Below, piece after piece: positions 7,326 through 14,447 of a stretch of 20,364 bases of DNA. The stretch is taken from the IMG/VR virus record IMGVR_UViG_3300030328_003608, positions 1-20,364 of that record; one strand, written 5' to 3'. Source of the stretch: a virus. The translations under genes and the position numbers were made by a program. The notes below the pieces were generated by a model that saw nothing but the letters and a program-made list of their open reading frames with translations, was not told the origin of the DNA and made no database searches. Numbering within the stretch: position 1 is the stretch's first letter; the number at the start of each line of letters is the position of its first letter.

Positions 7326-9361
7326 GCATATAATTGTGTATCCAACCAATTAGAGCCTACCTTTAATTCAACATCTAGGGGAACATTGAAATCAATACCA
7401 TAAATATCTTTCATTGCATTAATAACACCTAAACAACCATTGTTTAAGCAGGAAGCGACTAGCTTTTCCTCGCCAGGAAAAACATCAGCAACAATAGAAT
7501 CATGAACAGTATTAATTAGTAGGCTCTTGGTTTTGTTCTCATCAAGCAATTTTTGTATTAAAATACAAGCTAATGGAACAATATCAGCAGTAGCAAATCC
7601 CTGAACTGGATAATTTTTTATCTGTGTTGAGAAACTTGAACCACCCCATGGCATGCGTTCTGCTTTTGGGAAAGCATATTGTCTACCCGTAGGTAGTGTC
7701 ACGACTTTTTGTCGTATGGCTTCATCCTGCAGCTTTTCATGCCAAACTTTTATATCAGGATACTTCTCCAGAAATGCTTTGTAATATCTTTTTTCTGATT
7801 CTGTACCTGATATACCCCCGTACAATGGCTTAAAGGTATGCCCTTTAGCTTCTTGTCGGGAAACTCCAATTGTATCAGCAGTAAATTGATGGACATCAAA
7901 TCCATTTTTTATATCCTCTATACCTTGTTTATCTTGGGCTAAAAATACTGCTGTTCTAAATTCTAATTGTGCAAAATCTATTTCCATTATTTTACCATTT
8001 TCAAATCGTGAATTAATAACTTTACGAATAGGAAATGTTTTACCACGAGGTTGATTTTGAAAGTTAGGGTCTCTACTTGATAATCTCCCTGTTGCAGTTA
8101 CGCACTGCATAAATTGGGGATAAAGAAAATTTTTATCTGTCTTATGTTTTTTAATACCATCAACAAATGTTTTTAAATATGTATCAAGTGCTGTATACCT
8201 GCTAATTTTTTCAACAAACTTTTTTAATTCATCATTTCCTTTTGAAGCAACTTTTATTAAAGTAAACTTATCTGTTTTAAATCCACCATCTGAAATATCA
8301 CGAACACTTAATGATAAAAAATTACCACCAAAACCTGCTCTTGTTTCTAATTGTTCATAAATAAAACCATCGCCCTCGCAATTAAAACATTTTTGTAAAT
8401 GTAGATAAGGGTCTCCATTAACTTTAAATTTTTGAACTTTACCCTTTCCGTCACAAGAAGTACATTGTTGTGCTTTTGTTCTATACAAAGGTGTTAAATA
8501 TTTTTTACATATTTGTTTTACTTGGTGCTTAGTAAACTGAGGTCTTTTCTTTTGTTTTTTAGTGTATTTATCAATACCTAAATTAAATGTAAACTTCCAC
8601 GATCTTTTATCATGTACTTTCATACCATAAATTAACCATGATAACTGCTCTGGGCTAGCAGGATTTATCTTAGTATCCCCCATTTTTTCGTATATTTCCT
8701 CATCAATTTCTATTCTTAATTTATCAAATTCATTTTGAAAATCTGTTTCAACTTTTTCTAAAGCTGTTGCATCAATATGAATGCCATTATTTTCCATCTT
8801 AGCAAGTATAACTAAAAATTCACACATCATTTTTACAGTTTTTAATAGTCCATTATTCTTTTTCTTTTTGAAATGTAACATTTGTGCATCAAATAAAGAC
8901 CTAGTAGCTTTAATATCAAATCGACCATATTCATCTAGTTCAAACATAGGTACATTTTCAAAAGATATATTCATATCTAAATATTTATCCATTAAATCTG
9001 ACTTTTGAACAACACCATATCTTTCACAACAATGTTTTAATTTTAAACTTATACCAACACCTCGTTGTAATAAATATTCTCCTACCATTGTATCATAAAC
9101 ACGACCTTCATACTTAAATCCAGATTCCCATAACCAAATTAAATCAAATTTTATATTATGACCAACTAATAAGGTTGTTTTATCTAAAATGTCTTGTACT
9201 TTTTTTCTATCAGGTACACCTTTAAATTCACGATGTTTAAAAAATAAATACTCATCATTTAAACCCATACAAATTAAAAAATTATTAGGATTTTTAGATG
9301 ATGGGTCTTTTTTACCATCAATAACTTGAAAACTTGTTTCTACATCAAATGTAGTAATCAT
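7322..9361 (-). CDS. Family A DNA polymerase with 3'-5' exonuclease
   Basis: 679 residues from the ATG at 9361, chosen because it overlaps the helicase stop (ATGA) and has GAGG eight bases upstream; it gives the native N-terminus MITTFDVETS. Exonuclease (1-190): D6/E8 in FDVET, GHN-x3-D73, and D149 in RFDIKATRSLF. Polymerase: motif A MEIDFAQLEFR (D462, E467), motif B R502-x3-K506-x3-F510-x3-Y514-G, motif C VHDS (H620, D621). The residue matching E. coli F762 is Phe (F510). Between the two parts, residues 300-332 hold a pair CTSCDGKG / CFNCEGDG, a DnaJ-like zinc-binding insertion unusual for PolA. Replicates phage DNA with the helicase and primase upstream. Confidence 0.95.
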   Translation of the reverse strand: MITTFDVETSFQVIDGKKDPSSKNPNNFLICMGLNDEYLFFKHREFKGVPDRKKVQDILDKTTLLVGHNIKFDLIWLWESGFKYEGRVYDTMVGEYLLQRGVGISLKLKHCCERYGVVQKSDLMDKYLDMNISFENVPMFELDEYGRFDIKATRSLFDAQMLHFKKKKNNGLLKTVKMMCEFLVILAKMENNGIHIDATALEKVETDFQNEFDKLRIEIDEEIYEKMGDTKINPASPEQLSWLIYGMKVHDKRSWKFTFNLGIDKYTKKQKKRPQFTKHQVKQICKKYLTPLYRTKAQQCTSCDGKGKVQKFKVNGDPYLHLQKCFNCEGDGFIYEQLETRAGFGGNFLSLSVRDISDGGFKTDKFTLIKVASKGNDELKKFVEKISRYTALDTYLKTFVDGIKKHKTDKNFLYPQFMQCVTATGRLSSRDPNFQNQPRGKTFPIRKVINSRFENGKIMEIDFAQLEFRTAVFLAQDKQGIEDIKNGFDVHQFTADTIGVSRQEAKGHTFKPLYGGISGTESEKRYYKAFLEKYPDIKVWHEKLQDEAIRQKVVTLPTGRQYAFPKAERMPWGGSSFSTQIKNYPVQGFATADIVPLACILIQKLLDENKTKSLLINTVHDSIVADVFPGEEKLVASCLNNGCLGVINAMKDIYGIDFNVPLDVELKVGSNWLDTQLYA

Positions 9362-10569
9362 TCTGCATACCTCGATAATTCTGGGATAATAATACATGGA
9401 ATCATACCATGCCACCCGGTTATTTTATTTTTACTTACAGCTAAACTTCTTAATTCCTTATCTGTATCTAATTTATTTCTAAATCCTACACCAATAATCA
9501 CATCTGCCTCTGCTGCTTTTCCTGTTTTACTATTTTCCATCATATCAAATGTTATGTCAAGTTTACCTGATGCATCAGCACTTGCTTGTGATATAGCAAT
9601 AACACAACAGTTTCTTCTTTTAGCAATTTCTCTAGCACCTGTATAAATAGCACGAAGTCTTTCATCTGTACGAGAAAAATTTCCTGACACATAAACTTTA
9701 TCTAGCTGGTCAATTATAACAACATCTGGTTTTTCTTTTGCTACAAAAGAATCAACTTGTTCTAAACTCCAATCAACAGTATCAAGTATTTTGATATTAT
9801 TACTTATCTCTGACCATTTTTCTTTAGCCTTTTTTGTATCTTCCCTTATTTCCTCAAATGTCATACCTGTATGGGCATTAATTAGTCTCATTTGAGTCCT
9901 AATTGCAGGCTCTTCATTGATTAACGCACATATTTTAGCACCTTGAGAGGCAAATCCGTCAATTCCTGATACTAAATTTACCCAGAAAGCTGTCTTACCA
10001 CTCTCTGGTCTAGCAAATATGACCAAAAGATTACCTTCTCCTACACCATTTACTTTTTCTTTTAATGGGTGTAAATTAAATTTCCACTTTGTATTATCTT
10101 TTAAAGAATCAATTAAATTTGTAATATCAGATGTAACATAATCATATTGTTGTTTATCTGTTTCATTTGATTGATCAATAAATGATTGAATAGATGATAA
10201 ATCCTGATCTTTTCCATTATAAATTTCTGTAGCAGCAACAGCAATTTGTTGTGCAATATTTCTTTTGTGCATAGCTTTTAAAATATTACCTGCTATTTTT
10301 TTATTTGGAATTTCTTGTTCTTTTATTTCATTTATTAAACTAGAAAAGTTTTCTTTTGCTGTTCGTGTTAATGCAGGATTATATACTTCTGTATGTAATG
10401 TGGATACTTCTTCTAAAGATAAATCTTTTTCTGAATCATCATGTGCACGAGAGATAGTTTCATATAAATTTCCTGTACCATTCGTAAACATTTCTTTTGT
10501 TACACGACCTTTATTTTCTTCATAAAAATCTTTTTTTAATAATAAATTAATTAGTTCTTTTTCAATCAT
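9358..10569 (-). CDS. DnaB-type replicative helicase
   Basis: 403 residues from the ATG at 10569, which overlaps the previous stop (ATGA); a frame extension to 10629 lies in the upstream gene. N-terminal about 150 residues are helical, as in the DnaB primase-interaction domain. RecA-like core: Walker A ARPESGKT (186-193, first Gly replaced by Ala), a NEE acidic pair at 218-220, Walker B VVIIDQLD with D287, and SQAS motif with Q328. KNKITGWHG near the C-terminus takes the place of the DnaB basic/arginine-finger strand. It is a stand-alone helicase, primase being a separate gene at 13033-13815, unlike the T7 fusion. Confidence 0.9.
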   Translation of the reverse strand: MIEKELINLLLKKDFYEENKGRVTKEMFTNGTGNLYETISRAHDDSEKDLSLEEVSTLHTEVYNPALTRTAKENFSSLINEIKEQEIPNKKIAGNILKAMHKRNIAQQIAVAATEIYNGKDQDLSSIQSFIDQSNETDKQQYDYVTSDITNLIDSLKDNTKWKFNLHPLKEKVNGVGEGNLLVIFARPESGKTAFWVNLVSGIDGFASQGAKICALINEEPAIRTQMRLINAHTGMTFEEIREDTKKAKEKWSEISNNIKILDTVDWSLEQVDSFVAKEKPDVVIIDQLDKVYVSGNFSRTDERLRAIYTGAREIAKRRNCCVIAISQASADASGKLDITFDMMENSKTGKAAEADVIIGVGFRNKLDTDKELRSLAVSKNKITGWHGMIPCIIIPELSRYAE

Positions 10570-10862
10570 ATCGCCCTTAATTGTTTTAATATTTCTTTTA
10601 CTCTTTTTGTTTTTGTTTTGTTTTTCCAATGATTAATATAAAACTTTATAGTCTTTTTGTCAAGTCTACATGGTGATGTAGAAAGTGGCCATGTTTTTAA
10701 ATAAGCCAAATAGGCTCTACAATTCATCATATACATTGGTATTTCTTTTCTTTTTACTTTTAATTTTTTATACTCCCCTGTTGTTGCATGAATACAATGA
10801 AAATACTTTTGTTTTTCCATCACAAACCAGGGGTATGTCCCACAATCAACTAACTTCCACAT
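10566..10862 (-). CDS. Hypothetical basic protein (98 aa)
   Basis: Starts in a TAATG overlap with the zinc-finger gene and ends in an ATGA overlap with the helicase. N-terminal part has a YFHCIHATTGE hairpin-like stretch; the C-terminal 30 residues are very Lys-rich (NHWKNKTKTKRVKEILKQLR). No recognised family. Basic character and position next to the helicase suggest nucleic acid contact, which is inference. Its 3' part also holds a candidate promoter (10635-10663). Confidence 0.65.
   Translation of the reverse strand: MWKLVDCGTYPWFVMEKQKYFHCIHATTGEYKKLKVKRKEIPMYMMNCRAYLAYLKTWPLSTSPCRLDKKTIKFYINHWKNKTKTKRVKEILKQLRAI
10635..10663 (-). promoter_or_regulatory. Candidate internal promoter before the helicase
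   Basis: TTGACA at 10663-10658, 17-base spacer, TATATT at 10640-10635, lying inside the 98-aa gene about 65 bases before the helicase start. The hexamers fit, but they are also ordinary codons, so use in vivo is uncertain. Confidence 0.35.
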
Positions 10863-11077
10863 TATTTTACCAATGAATAATCATTTCCTGTTTGCCAATA
10901 CCCTGTACTTTTACAAGGAGTGCATAACCTATTATGAATACCCTCACTTTGAAAATTTTGCTCACAAAATAGGCATTTTCTAACTGTATAAGATTTTTTA
11001 ATTTTTCTATCATGTACTGCACCTCGTCTAAAATATTGGTCACGAGGTCTGCAATTTTTTTTAAACTTTTTTAGCAT
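10862..11077 (-). CDS. Small zinc-finger protein (71 aa)
   Basis: Two CxxC knuckles, CLFC (C35/C38) and CTPC (C52/C55), spaced 13 residues, flank an EGIHNR loop, giving a four-cysteine zinc ribbon. The N-terminal 30 residues are very basic (KKFKKNCRPRDQYFRR), so DNA or RNA binding is likely. GGGAGAG precedes the ATG. Small zinc ribbons like this are common in marine phage replication blocks and may act as HNH-less endonuclease relatives or transcription factors; no catalytic His-Asn-His is seen. Confidence 0.7.
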   Translation of the reverse strand: MLKKFKKNCRPRDQYFRRGAVHDRKIKKSYTVRKCLFCEQNFQSEGIHNRLCTPCKSTGYWQTGNDYSLVK

Positions 11078-11234
11078 TTTTTTTACTCTCCCTTAACATT
11101 GTAACCCATATATCTTCAAAATTATTTATACTTTTTTTTATATTTATTTTTGTCTTTGCTTTTTCTTTTAAATTATTATACATAAAATCAGTAAGTAAGT
11201 CAACAAATTGTTCTTGAAACATTTTTTTACTCAT
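11061..11234 (-). CDS. Hypothetical small helical protein (57 aa)
   Basis: The ATG at 11234 is preferred to one at 11252 because AAGGAG lies seven bases before it; it overlaps the lipoprotein stop by eight bases. The product looks wholly alpha-helical with a Lys-rich tail. No family recognised; it overlaps the zinc-finger gene by 17 nt. Confidence 0.6.
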   Translation of the reverse strand: MSKKMFQEQFVDLLTDFMYNNLKEKAKTKINIKKSINNFEDIWVTMLRESKKNAKKV

Positions 11235-11451
11235 CACATTTCTCCTTATCATCTACCTTACTACAATAAAACTCTCTAGCTTTACTTTGTTTCTTCTTTT
11301 TGTTTTCTAATATTTTCTTTTTCTTTTCTGGATTAGGGTCATCCTCTAAAATTATGTCAACAGCTTTGGCTGTTTCTTTTGCTACCATTAAAGCACAACC
11401 CATACAAGTAGAGAGTAATATTAATAATAATATGACAAAAAATCTATACAT
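11227..11451 (-). CDS. Small lipoprotein with Lys-rich tail (74 aa)
   Basis: The ATG at 11451 gives a typical export signal: MYRFF then ILLLILLSTCMGC. Either C16 (LSTC) or C19 (CMGC) could be the lipidated cysteine. After that comes an Ala/Lys helix, then a run of about 25 residues dominated by Lys (EKKKKILENKKKKQ) and a CSKVDDKEKC loop. The frame continues upstream to 11511 but that part lies inside the preceding gene. A periplasm-facing membrane lipoprotein in an early phage operon could act in superinfection exclusion or as an outer-membrane spanin; neither is shown. Confidence 0.7.
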   Translation of the reverse strand: MYRFFVILLLILLSTCMGCALMVAKETAKAVDIILEDDPNPEKKKKILENKKKKQSKAREFYCSKVDDKEKCDE

Positions 11452-11944
11452 GCACCCACCAATCAGGGGCAGATACACCCCGTTCCCATTTAGCAAAATA
11501 GGCTTTAGCACCTTGATAATATTTTCTGTATGCAGTTACATAATCTTTATCTTTGTATTCATCTGGCATACATTGTGGTGGTGTTGTTATCTTCCCTTCT
11601 GGTATATGTGCGTCAAGTTCAAAGTCAAGTATATTTTGAATAACTTTAAAAGATTTATGTTTTTTTTTAAATCTATATTTATACTCATTGTTAATCCACA
11701 TAGCATTTTCTAATGCCCAATTAAAATTATCTTTTGTTGTGCCTACCCATATAGTCATAGGGTGTTTAGGATAAGCTGATTTGTATATTGGTTCTGCTAA
11801 TGGTGTACTATTTGTTTCTTCTTCGTACTTTCTAACAGCAGTCGATAACATTTGTGCTGATTCTAATAACATTTTAGGTATATGTTTATCACATAAATAT
11901 TTTGCCGATAAACTTGGTGTCTTGTCTAAAAAAAATATGTTCAT
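11444..11944 (-). CDS. Conserved phage protein, function unassigned (166 aa)
   Basis: N-terminus MNIFFLDKTPSLSAKYLCDK followed by HIPKMLLESAQMLSTA is a signature I recognise from many phage proteins of about this length, together with the later HPMTIWV, NFNWALE and MPDEYKDKDYVTAYRKYYQG motifs. Some relatives have been labelled pyrimidine-dimer glycosylase-like, but I see no support for that here, so it is left unassigned. Conserved H/K/E residues in the first helix could be catalytic. Start overlaps the 36-aa gene stop (ATGA) after an AAGGA site. Confidence 0.75.
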   Translation of the reverse strand: MNIFFLDKTPSLSAKYLCDKHIPKMLLESAQMLSTAVRKYEEETNSTPLAEPIYKSAYPKHPMTIWVGTTKDNFNWALENAMWINNEYKYRFKKKHKSFKVIQNILDFELDAHIPEGKITTPPQCMPDEYKDKDYVTAYRKYYQGAKAYFAKWERGVSAPDWWVHV

Positions 11945-12051
11945 TTTCTTTTCCTTATATTTGTTAGTGCAATTTGTTTTACCATATCTTGAACCTCTTT
12001 GTCAAATAAAAGAAGTTCAAGAAAATATTTTTTTATTAATTTTTTAATCAT
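11941..12051 (-). CDS. Tiny basic protein (36 aa)
   Basis: Fills the gap between the methyltransferase and the 166-aa gene: its ATG lies in the last codons of the methyltransferase (ATGATTAA) and its TGA overlaps the next ATG. The product starts MIKKLIKKYFLELLLF, an amphipathic helix, and ends with RKRK. No good ribosome site is seen apart from coupling. Could be a real microprotein or just a leader that carries ribosomes to the next gene. Confidence 0.5.
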   Translation of the reverse strand: MIKKLIKKYFLELLLFDKEVQDMVKQIALTNIRKRK

Positions 12052-13039
12052 TTTGTAATGCTCTTATTATACTCATTCCAATAATATATGTCAATTGTGG
12101 TACAACTGCATTTCCTAACGATTTAATTCTGTCCACCCTATCGGAAATCCCATGAGCCACTCTACCCACGTTGGGTTCAACTGACCAGTTGTCTCTGGGG
12201 TTGAAGTCTCCAATAGTCCCACTGTATGAGGCAATTGCATCTGCTTCTTCTGTTCCTTTCTGTTCAAAGCATTCTTCGGGTGATGTTTGTGGTCTTGATG
12301 CTGTGGAGTTGGCCACATCGTTTCTGTATGATTCACTGCATCTCTCAGTTTCACTCCATGTCTCTCTCCCTTCTTGTTCTCCCGGTAGAATCCTTGTTTC
12401 TCCCCCACTTGAACATCCTTGGCTATTCCACCCTCTATGTCCGAAGCTGTTGGAGTTGGCCACATTCTCACTTCTTGAGAGAGGGGGGGTTTCTGCCCAC
12501 CTGATTTGTTCTTCTTTCTGGGTTTCGTTATATTGTTCGAGTCGAAGGTTGTCGGTGTCGACCATAGCGATAATGAAGACTCGGTAACGCCTGTGTGGGG
12601 CGTTGACGCTGCAAGCTGGTAAAACAACAGGTTGTACTTTGTAACCTTCGCTTTCCAAGTCAGAGACACATTGTCCGAGTGCCATCTGTGTGTTAATAAT
12701 GCCTGACACGTTTTCTCCAATAACGATGGATGGTCTTGCCTCTTTAATAATTCTAAACATTTCGGGCCAGAGATGCCTTTCATCTTCTTTACCTTTTCTT
12801 TTTCCGGCAACTGAAAAAGGTTGGCAAGGAAATCCTCCGACAAGAACATCTGTTTCGATTTCTTTTCCATTAATATCCTTTACATTTGGTATAATTGGCA
12901 CATTTGGCCAATGCTTTTTTAGTATTTTTTGACAGAATGGGTCTATTTCTGAAAACAGGGTTGTCTTGAAATACCCTGTAGCTTCCAGACCTAAATCTAT
13001 TCCACCAATTCCTGAAAATAGTGATGTAACTTTTAACAT
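12044..13039 (-). CDS. dcm: C5-cytosine DNA methyltransferase
   Basis: 331 residues with the ordered motifs of the family: I LFSGIGGIDLGL (7-18), IV GGFPCQPFS with catalytic C72, VI GENV (108-111), VIII HRRYR (149-153), and X GNAVVPQ (309-315). It methylates C5 of cytosine, probably shielding phage DNA from host restriction. The stretch between motifs VIII and X (160-300) is Ser/Glu/Arg/Asn rich and is overprinted by a second long frame (12115-12870), and its DNA is GC-richer than the neighbours, hinting at transfer. Start overlaps the primase stop by seven bases. Target sequence cannot be read from the protein. Confidence 0.93.
   Translation of the reverse strand: MLKVTSLFSGIGGIDLGLEATGYFKTTLFSEIDPFCQKILKKHWPNVPIIPNVKDINGKEIETDVLVGGFPCQPFSVAGKRKGKEDERHLWPEMFRIIKEARPSIVIGENVSGIINTQMALGQCVSDLESEGYKVQPVVLPACSVNAPHRRYRVFIIAMVDTDNLRLEQYNETQKEEQIRWAETPPLSRSENVANSNSFGHRGWNSQGCSSGGETRILPGEQEGRETWSETERCSESYRNDVANSTASRPQTSPEECFEQKGTEEADAIASYSGTIGDFNPRDNWSVEPNVGRVAHGISDRVDRIKSLGNAVVPQLTYIIGMSIIRALQND
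12115..12870 (-). CDS. Overprinted WPTP-repeat protein inside the methyltransferase gene
   Basis: A 251-residue frame shifted +1 against the methyltransferase and covering its residues 57-308. It has its own ATG with AAAGGA six bases upstream. The product is not random: it has SLTWKAKVTKYNLLFYQL (69-86), three WPTP-type boxes (LWSTP 102, MWPTP 136, MWPTP 185) and LNPTWVEWLMGFPIGWTEL at the C-terminus. I recognise this string of motifs from many phage and metagenome proteins associated with C5 methyltransferases. Function unknown. It could be translated from the internal start or as a frameshift product. The alternative is that the frame is an unavoidable shadow of conserved methyltransferase DNA. 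Confidence 0.6.
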   Translation of the reverse strand: MEKKSKQMFLSEDFLANLFQLPEKEKVKKMKGISGPKCLELLKRQDHPSLLEKTCQALLTHRWHSDNVSLTWKAKVTKYNLLFYQLAASTPHTGVTESSLSLWSTPTTFDSNNITKPRKKNKSGGQKPPLSQEVRMWPTPTASDIEGGIAKDVQVGEKQGFYRENKKGERHGVKLRDAVNHTETMWPTPQHQDHKHHPKNALNRKEQKKQMQLPHTVGLLETSTPETTGQLNPTWVEWLMGFPIGWTELNR

Positions 13040-13815
13040 ACATTAAACATTTCCTTTATTTTGTTTTCGTTATAATACTTAAGATCATCCTCAAGTATCT
13101 TAACTTCATTATCTATATAATATGATAATTTATTGGCTATGTCAAATGACTTGGTTGTTGCATCCCTATCAAGAGCAACAATAATTTTCTTGAACTTTTT
13201 TTGTAAAATAGGAATATAACTATCAGGTAAACTTGTACCCATCAAGGCTATACCTGCATATACACCTGAAACTGCACAAGCACTGGCACAATCTTCTACA
13301 AGAACGCCTACTTTTCCTTCTCCACAAATAAAAGGATACGACTTCTCACCATAAATATACCATTTAGGATATATTTGAGAGTTTAGCCCTCTCCCTATTG
13401 CACCGATTACTTTTTCTTTTTCTTTTATAAGAAAAACAATTCTATGCTGCTTAACATCATACATAAAACTTGCCTTTGCTTTTTCTTTTGCTTGTAAACA
13501 ATTATTTTTTTCTAAATATTCTTGACATTTTTTTTCTGATAATATGGACACAAAGCTTTTAGGAATAGTAAAAGGTTTAGCAGTTTCTTTTTTTTGTTTC
13601 ACTACGGTCTCATATACCTGTTCCATAGACATTTTCCCCACATGTTTTCCTTTAGCTTTGCATGATGCATGAAAACAATACCACATTAAATTAGAACTTT
13701 CTCTTCTAATAACTAATGTATTGGTATGATTACAAAATGGGCAATCTATTCTAGTATCTAATTCCCCTGAAGGAATTATAGAATTAATAATTGTATATTG
13801 TTGATTGAAATTCAT
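13033..13815 (-). CDS. DnaG/T7-type DNA primase
   Basis: 260 residues. Zinc-binding domain: C25-x2-C28 (CPFC) and C47-x4-C52 (CFHASC). TOPRIM core: EDCASACAV with E174, and VALDRDA with D216/D218. It makes RNA primers for the polymerase at 7322-9361; the helicase is a separate protein. The ATG at 13815 is the only Met before the zinc finger. A TATAAT box ends six bases before it, so the ATG would be at or next to +1 of its own transcript, and no ribosome site is visible: a leaderless start. Read-through from the upstream RNA is limited by a terminator at 13836-13875. Confidence 0.9.
   Translation of the reverse strand: MNFNQQYTIINSIIPSGELDTRIDCPFCNHTNTLVIRRESSNLMWYCFHASCKAKGKHVGKMSMEQVYETVVKQKKETAKPFTIPKSFVSILSEKKCQEYLEKNNCLQAKEKAKASFMYDVKQHRIVFLIKEKEKVIGAIGRGLNSQIYPKWYIYGEKSYPFICGEGKVGVLVEDCASACAVSGVYAGIALMGTSLPDSYIPILQKKFKKIIVALDRDATTKSFDIANKLSYYIDNEVKILEDDLKYYNENKIKEMFNVC
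13117..13145 (-). promoter_or_regulatory. Internal promoter before the methyltransferase
   Basis: TTGACATAG at 13145-13137 with 17-base spacer and TATTAT at 13122-13117, within the primase coding sequence and 78 bases upstream of the methyltransferase ATG. It shares the TTGACATAG start seen in the accessory-region promoters, which raises confidence. Confidence 0.6.
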
Positions 13816-13821
13816 AAGGAC

Positions 13822-13849
13822 ATTATAGTTTAATTAAAAAAAAAGTCAA
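13822..13849 (-). promoter_or_regulatory. Promoter of the primase operon
   Basis: TTGACT at 13849-13844, 16-base spacer containing the terminator T-run, and a perfect TATAAT at 13827-13822. The predicted first transcribed base falls on the A of the primase ATG (13815). Confidence 0.65.
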
Positions 13850-13875
13850 GGGCGTACGAAAGGGACGCCCCTGAC
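13836..13875 (-). terminator. Intrinsic terminator of the large RNA
   Basis: An 11-bp GC-rich stem (13845-13855 with 13865-13875, one mismatch, nine-base loop) is followed in the leftward direction by nine T (13844-13836). Strong Rho-independent terminator; its T-run doubles as the spacer of the primase promoter. Confidence 0.9.
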
Positions 13876-14447
13876 ATTATGGAGTAGCGAGGTACTACTA
13901 CTACTTTAGCAAACAAGTCCGACTTACCGCCATATGTACAGCTTTGGTTAGGGCGTTTCTTTTTTGCTACGCTTACAACTAACTGTTTTGCTACGAAGGA
14001 TAAACAGCAATCCGTTGGATTCAAGCCATTAACATAGTTGTAAAACTCTTAAACTTACGCTAGTACCAAAGGGTTTCTGGAATCTGTCTAGAACTCTTAC
14101 AACAGCCAACCCCATTAAGTGTCTCAGCTATGTGGTCACACTCCCACTTAACACAAGTCAATCACCGACAGGTTTGGTACTAACCTAAATTTGGGTAGTT
14201 TTATCTGCCTACGATTTCTCGCACTTCAATGGCACTACCCAAGCCAGTTAGTGAGGGGGTGCAAACCCAAAGTTTATTCCTCCCCTGCTAGTCGTGAACA
14301 AGATTCTATAGAAATCTTGAACTGTCGGAATAACACCTATATGCACTTTGTTGTCACGGTAACCCCTCATTTTTTCTAGCGTCTGTCCATTTCTGGATTA
14401 TGGAAGCCTATATTTTCAAGGTTCTCCTCAGCTAGAATATCCCACAG
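13836..14447 (-). ncRNA. Large structured noncoding RNA (about 610 nt)
   Basis: A 600-base stretch with no plausible gene and visibly higher GC than the genes around it, ending in a strong terminator. Read leftward it has many perfect long stems: 14061-14070 with 14173-14182 (10 bp), 14191-14199 with 14234-14242 (9 bp, holding an inner stem capped by a GAAA tetraloop at 14212-14221), 13973-13981 with 14035-14043 (9 bp, enclosing two hairpins, a three-way junction), 14115-14121 with 14145-14151, 14252-14258 with 14363-14369, 14274-14280 with 14327-14333, 14299-14305 with 14313-14319, and 14374-14380 with 14431-14437. A 7-bp match of 14165-14171 with 14322-14328 would form a pseudoknot. Size and phage setting recall GOLLD and ROOL ornate RNAs, but I cannot match either. 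No tmRNA, RNase P or intron core was found. The 5' end may be set by processing of the operon transcript. Confidence 0.85.

Noticed and set aside
9541-9570. TTGACATAA inside the helicase gene as a promoter
   Set aside because: No acceptable -10 at 16-18 bases.
11359-11390. TTGACATAA in the Lys-rich lipoprotein gene as a promoter
   Set aside because: With 17-base spacing the -10 would be CCTAAT and the bases are ordinary codons (V-D-I).
11990-12005. TTGACA in the 36-aa gene as a promoter
   Set aside because: The -10 position reads GTAAAA; not convincing.
12171-12587. Rightward frames at 12171-12587 and 12226-12504 opposite the methyltransferase
   Set aside because: No ribosome site, Ser/Leu-rich shadow composition, no recognisable motif, unlike the same-strand overprinted frame.
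13921-13960. Group II intron domain V-like string (AGCTGTAC followed by GCGGTAAGTCG on the leftward strand)
   Set aside because: The closing strand that should pair with AGCTGTAC is absent, there is no intron-encoded protein and no flanking exon.
13830-14024. Leftward 64-aa frame at the end of the RNA region
   Set aside because: It runs through the terminator hairpin, has no ribosome site and no sensible protein composition.
14281-14300. Group I intron R-like string GTTCACGACTA
   Set aside because: No matching S partner (TAGTC) follows and no other core elements were found.
14191-14379. Rightward 62-aa frame within the RNA region
   Set aside because: Against the direction of all neighbours, without a start signal, and covering the strongest RNA stems.
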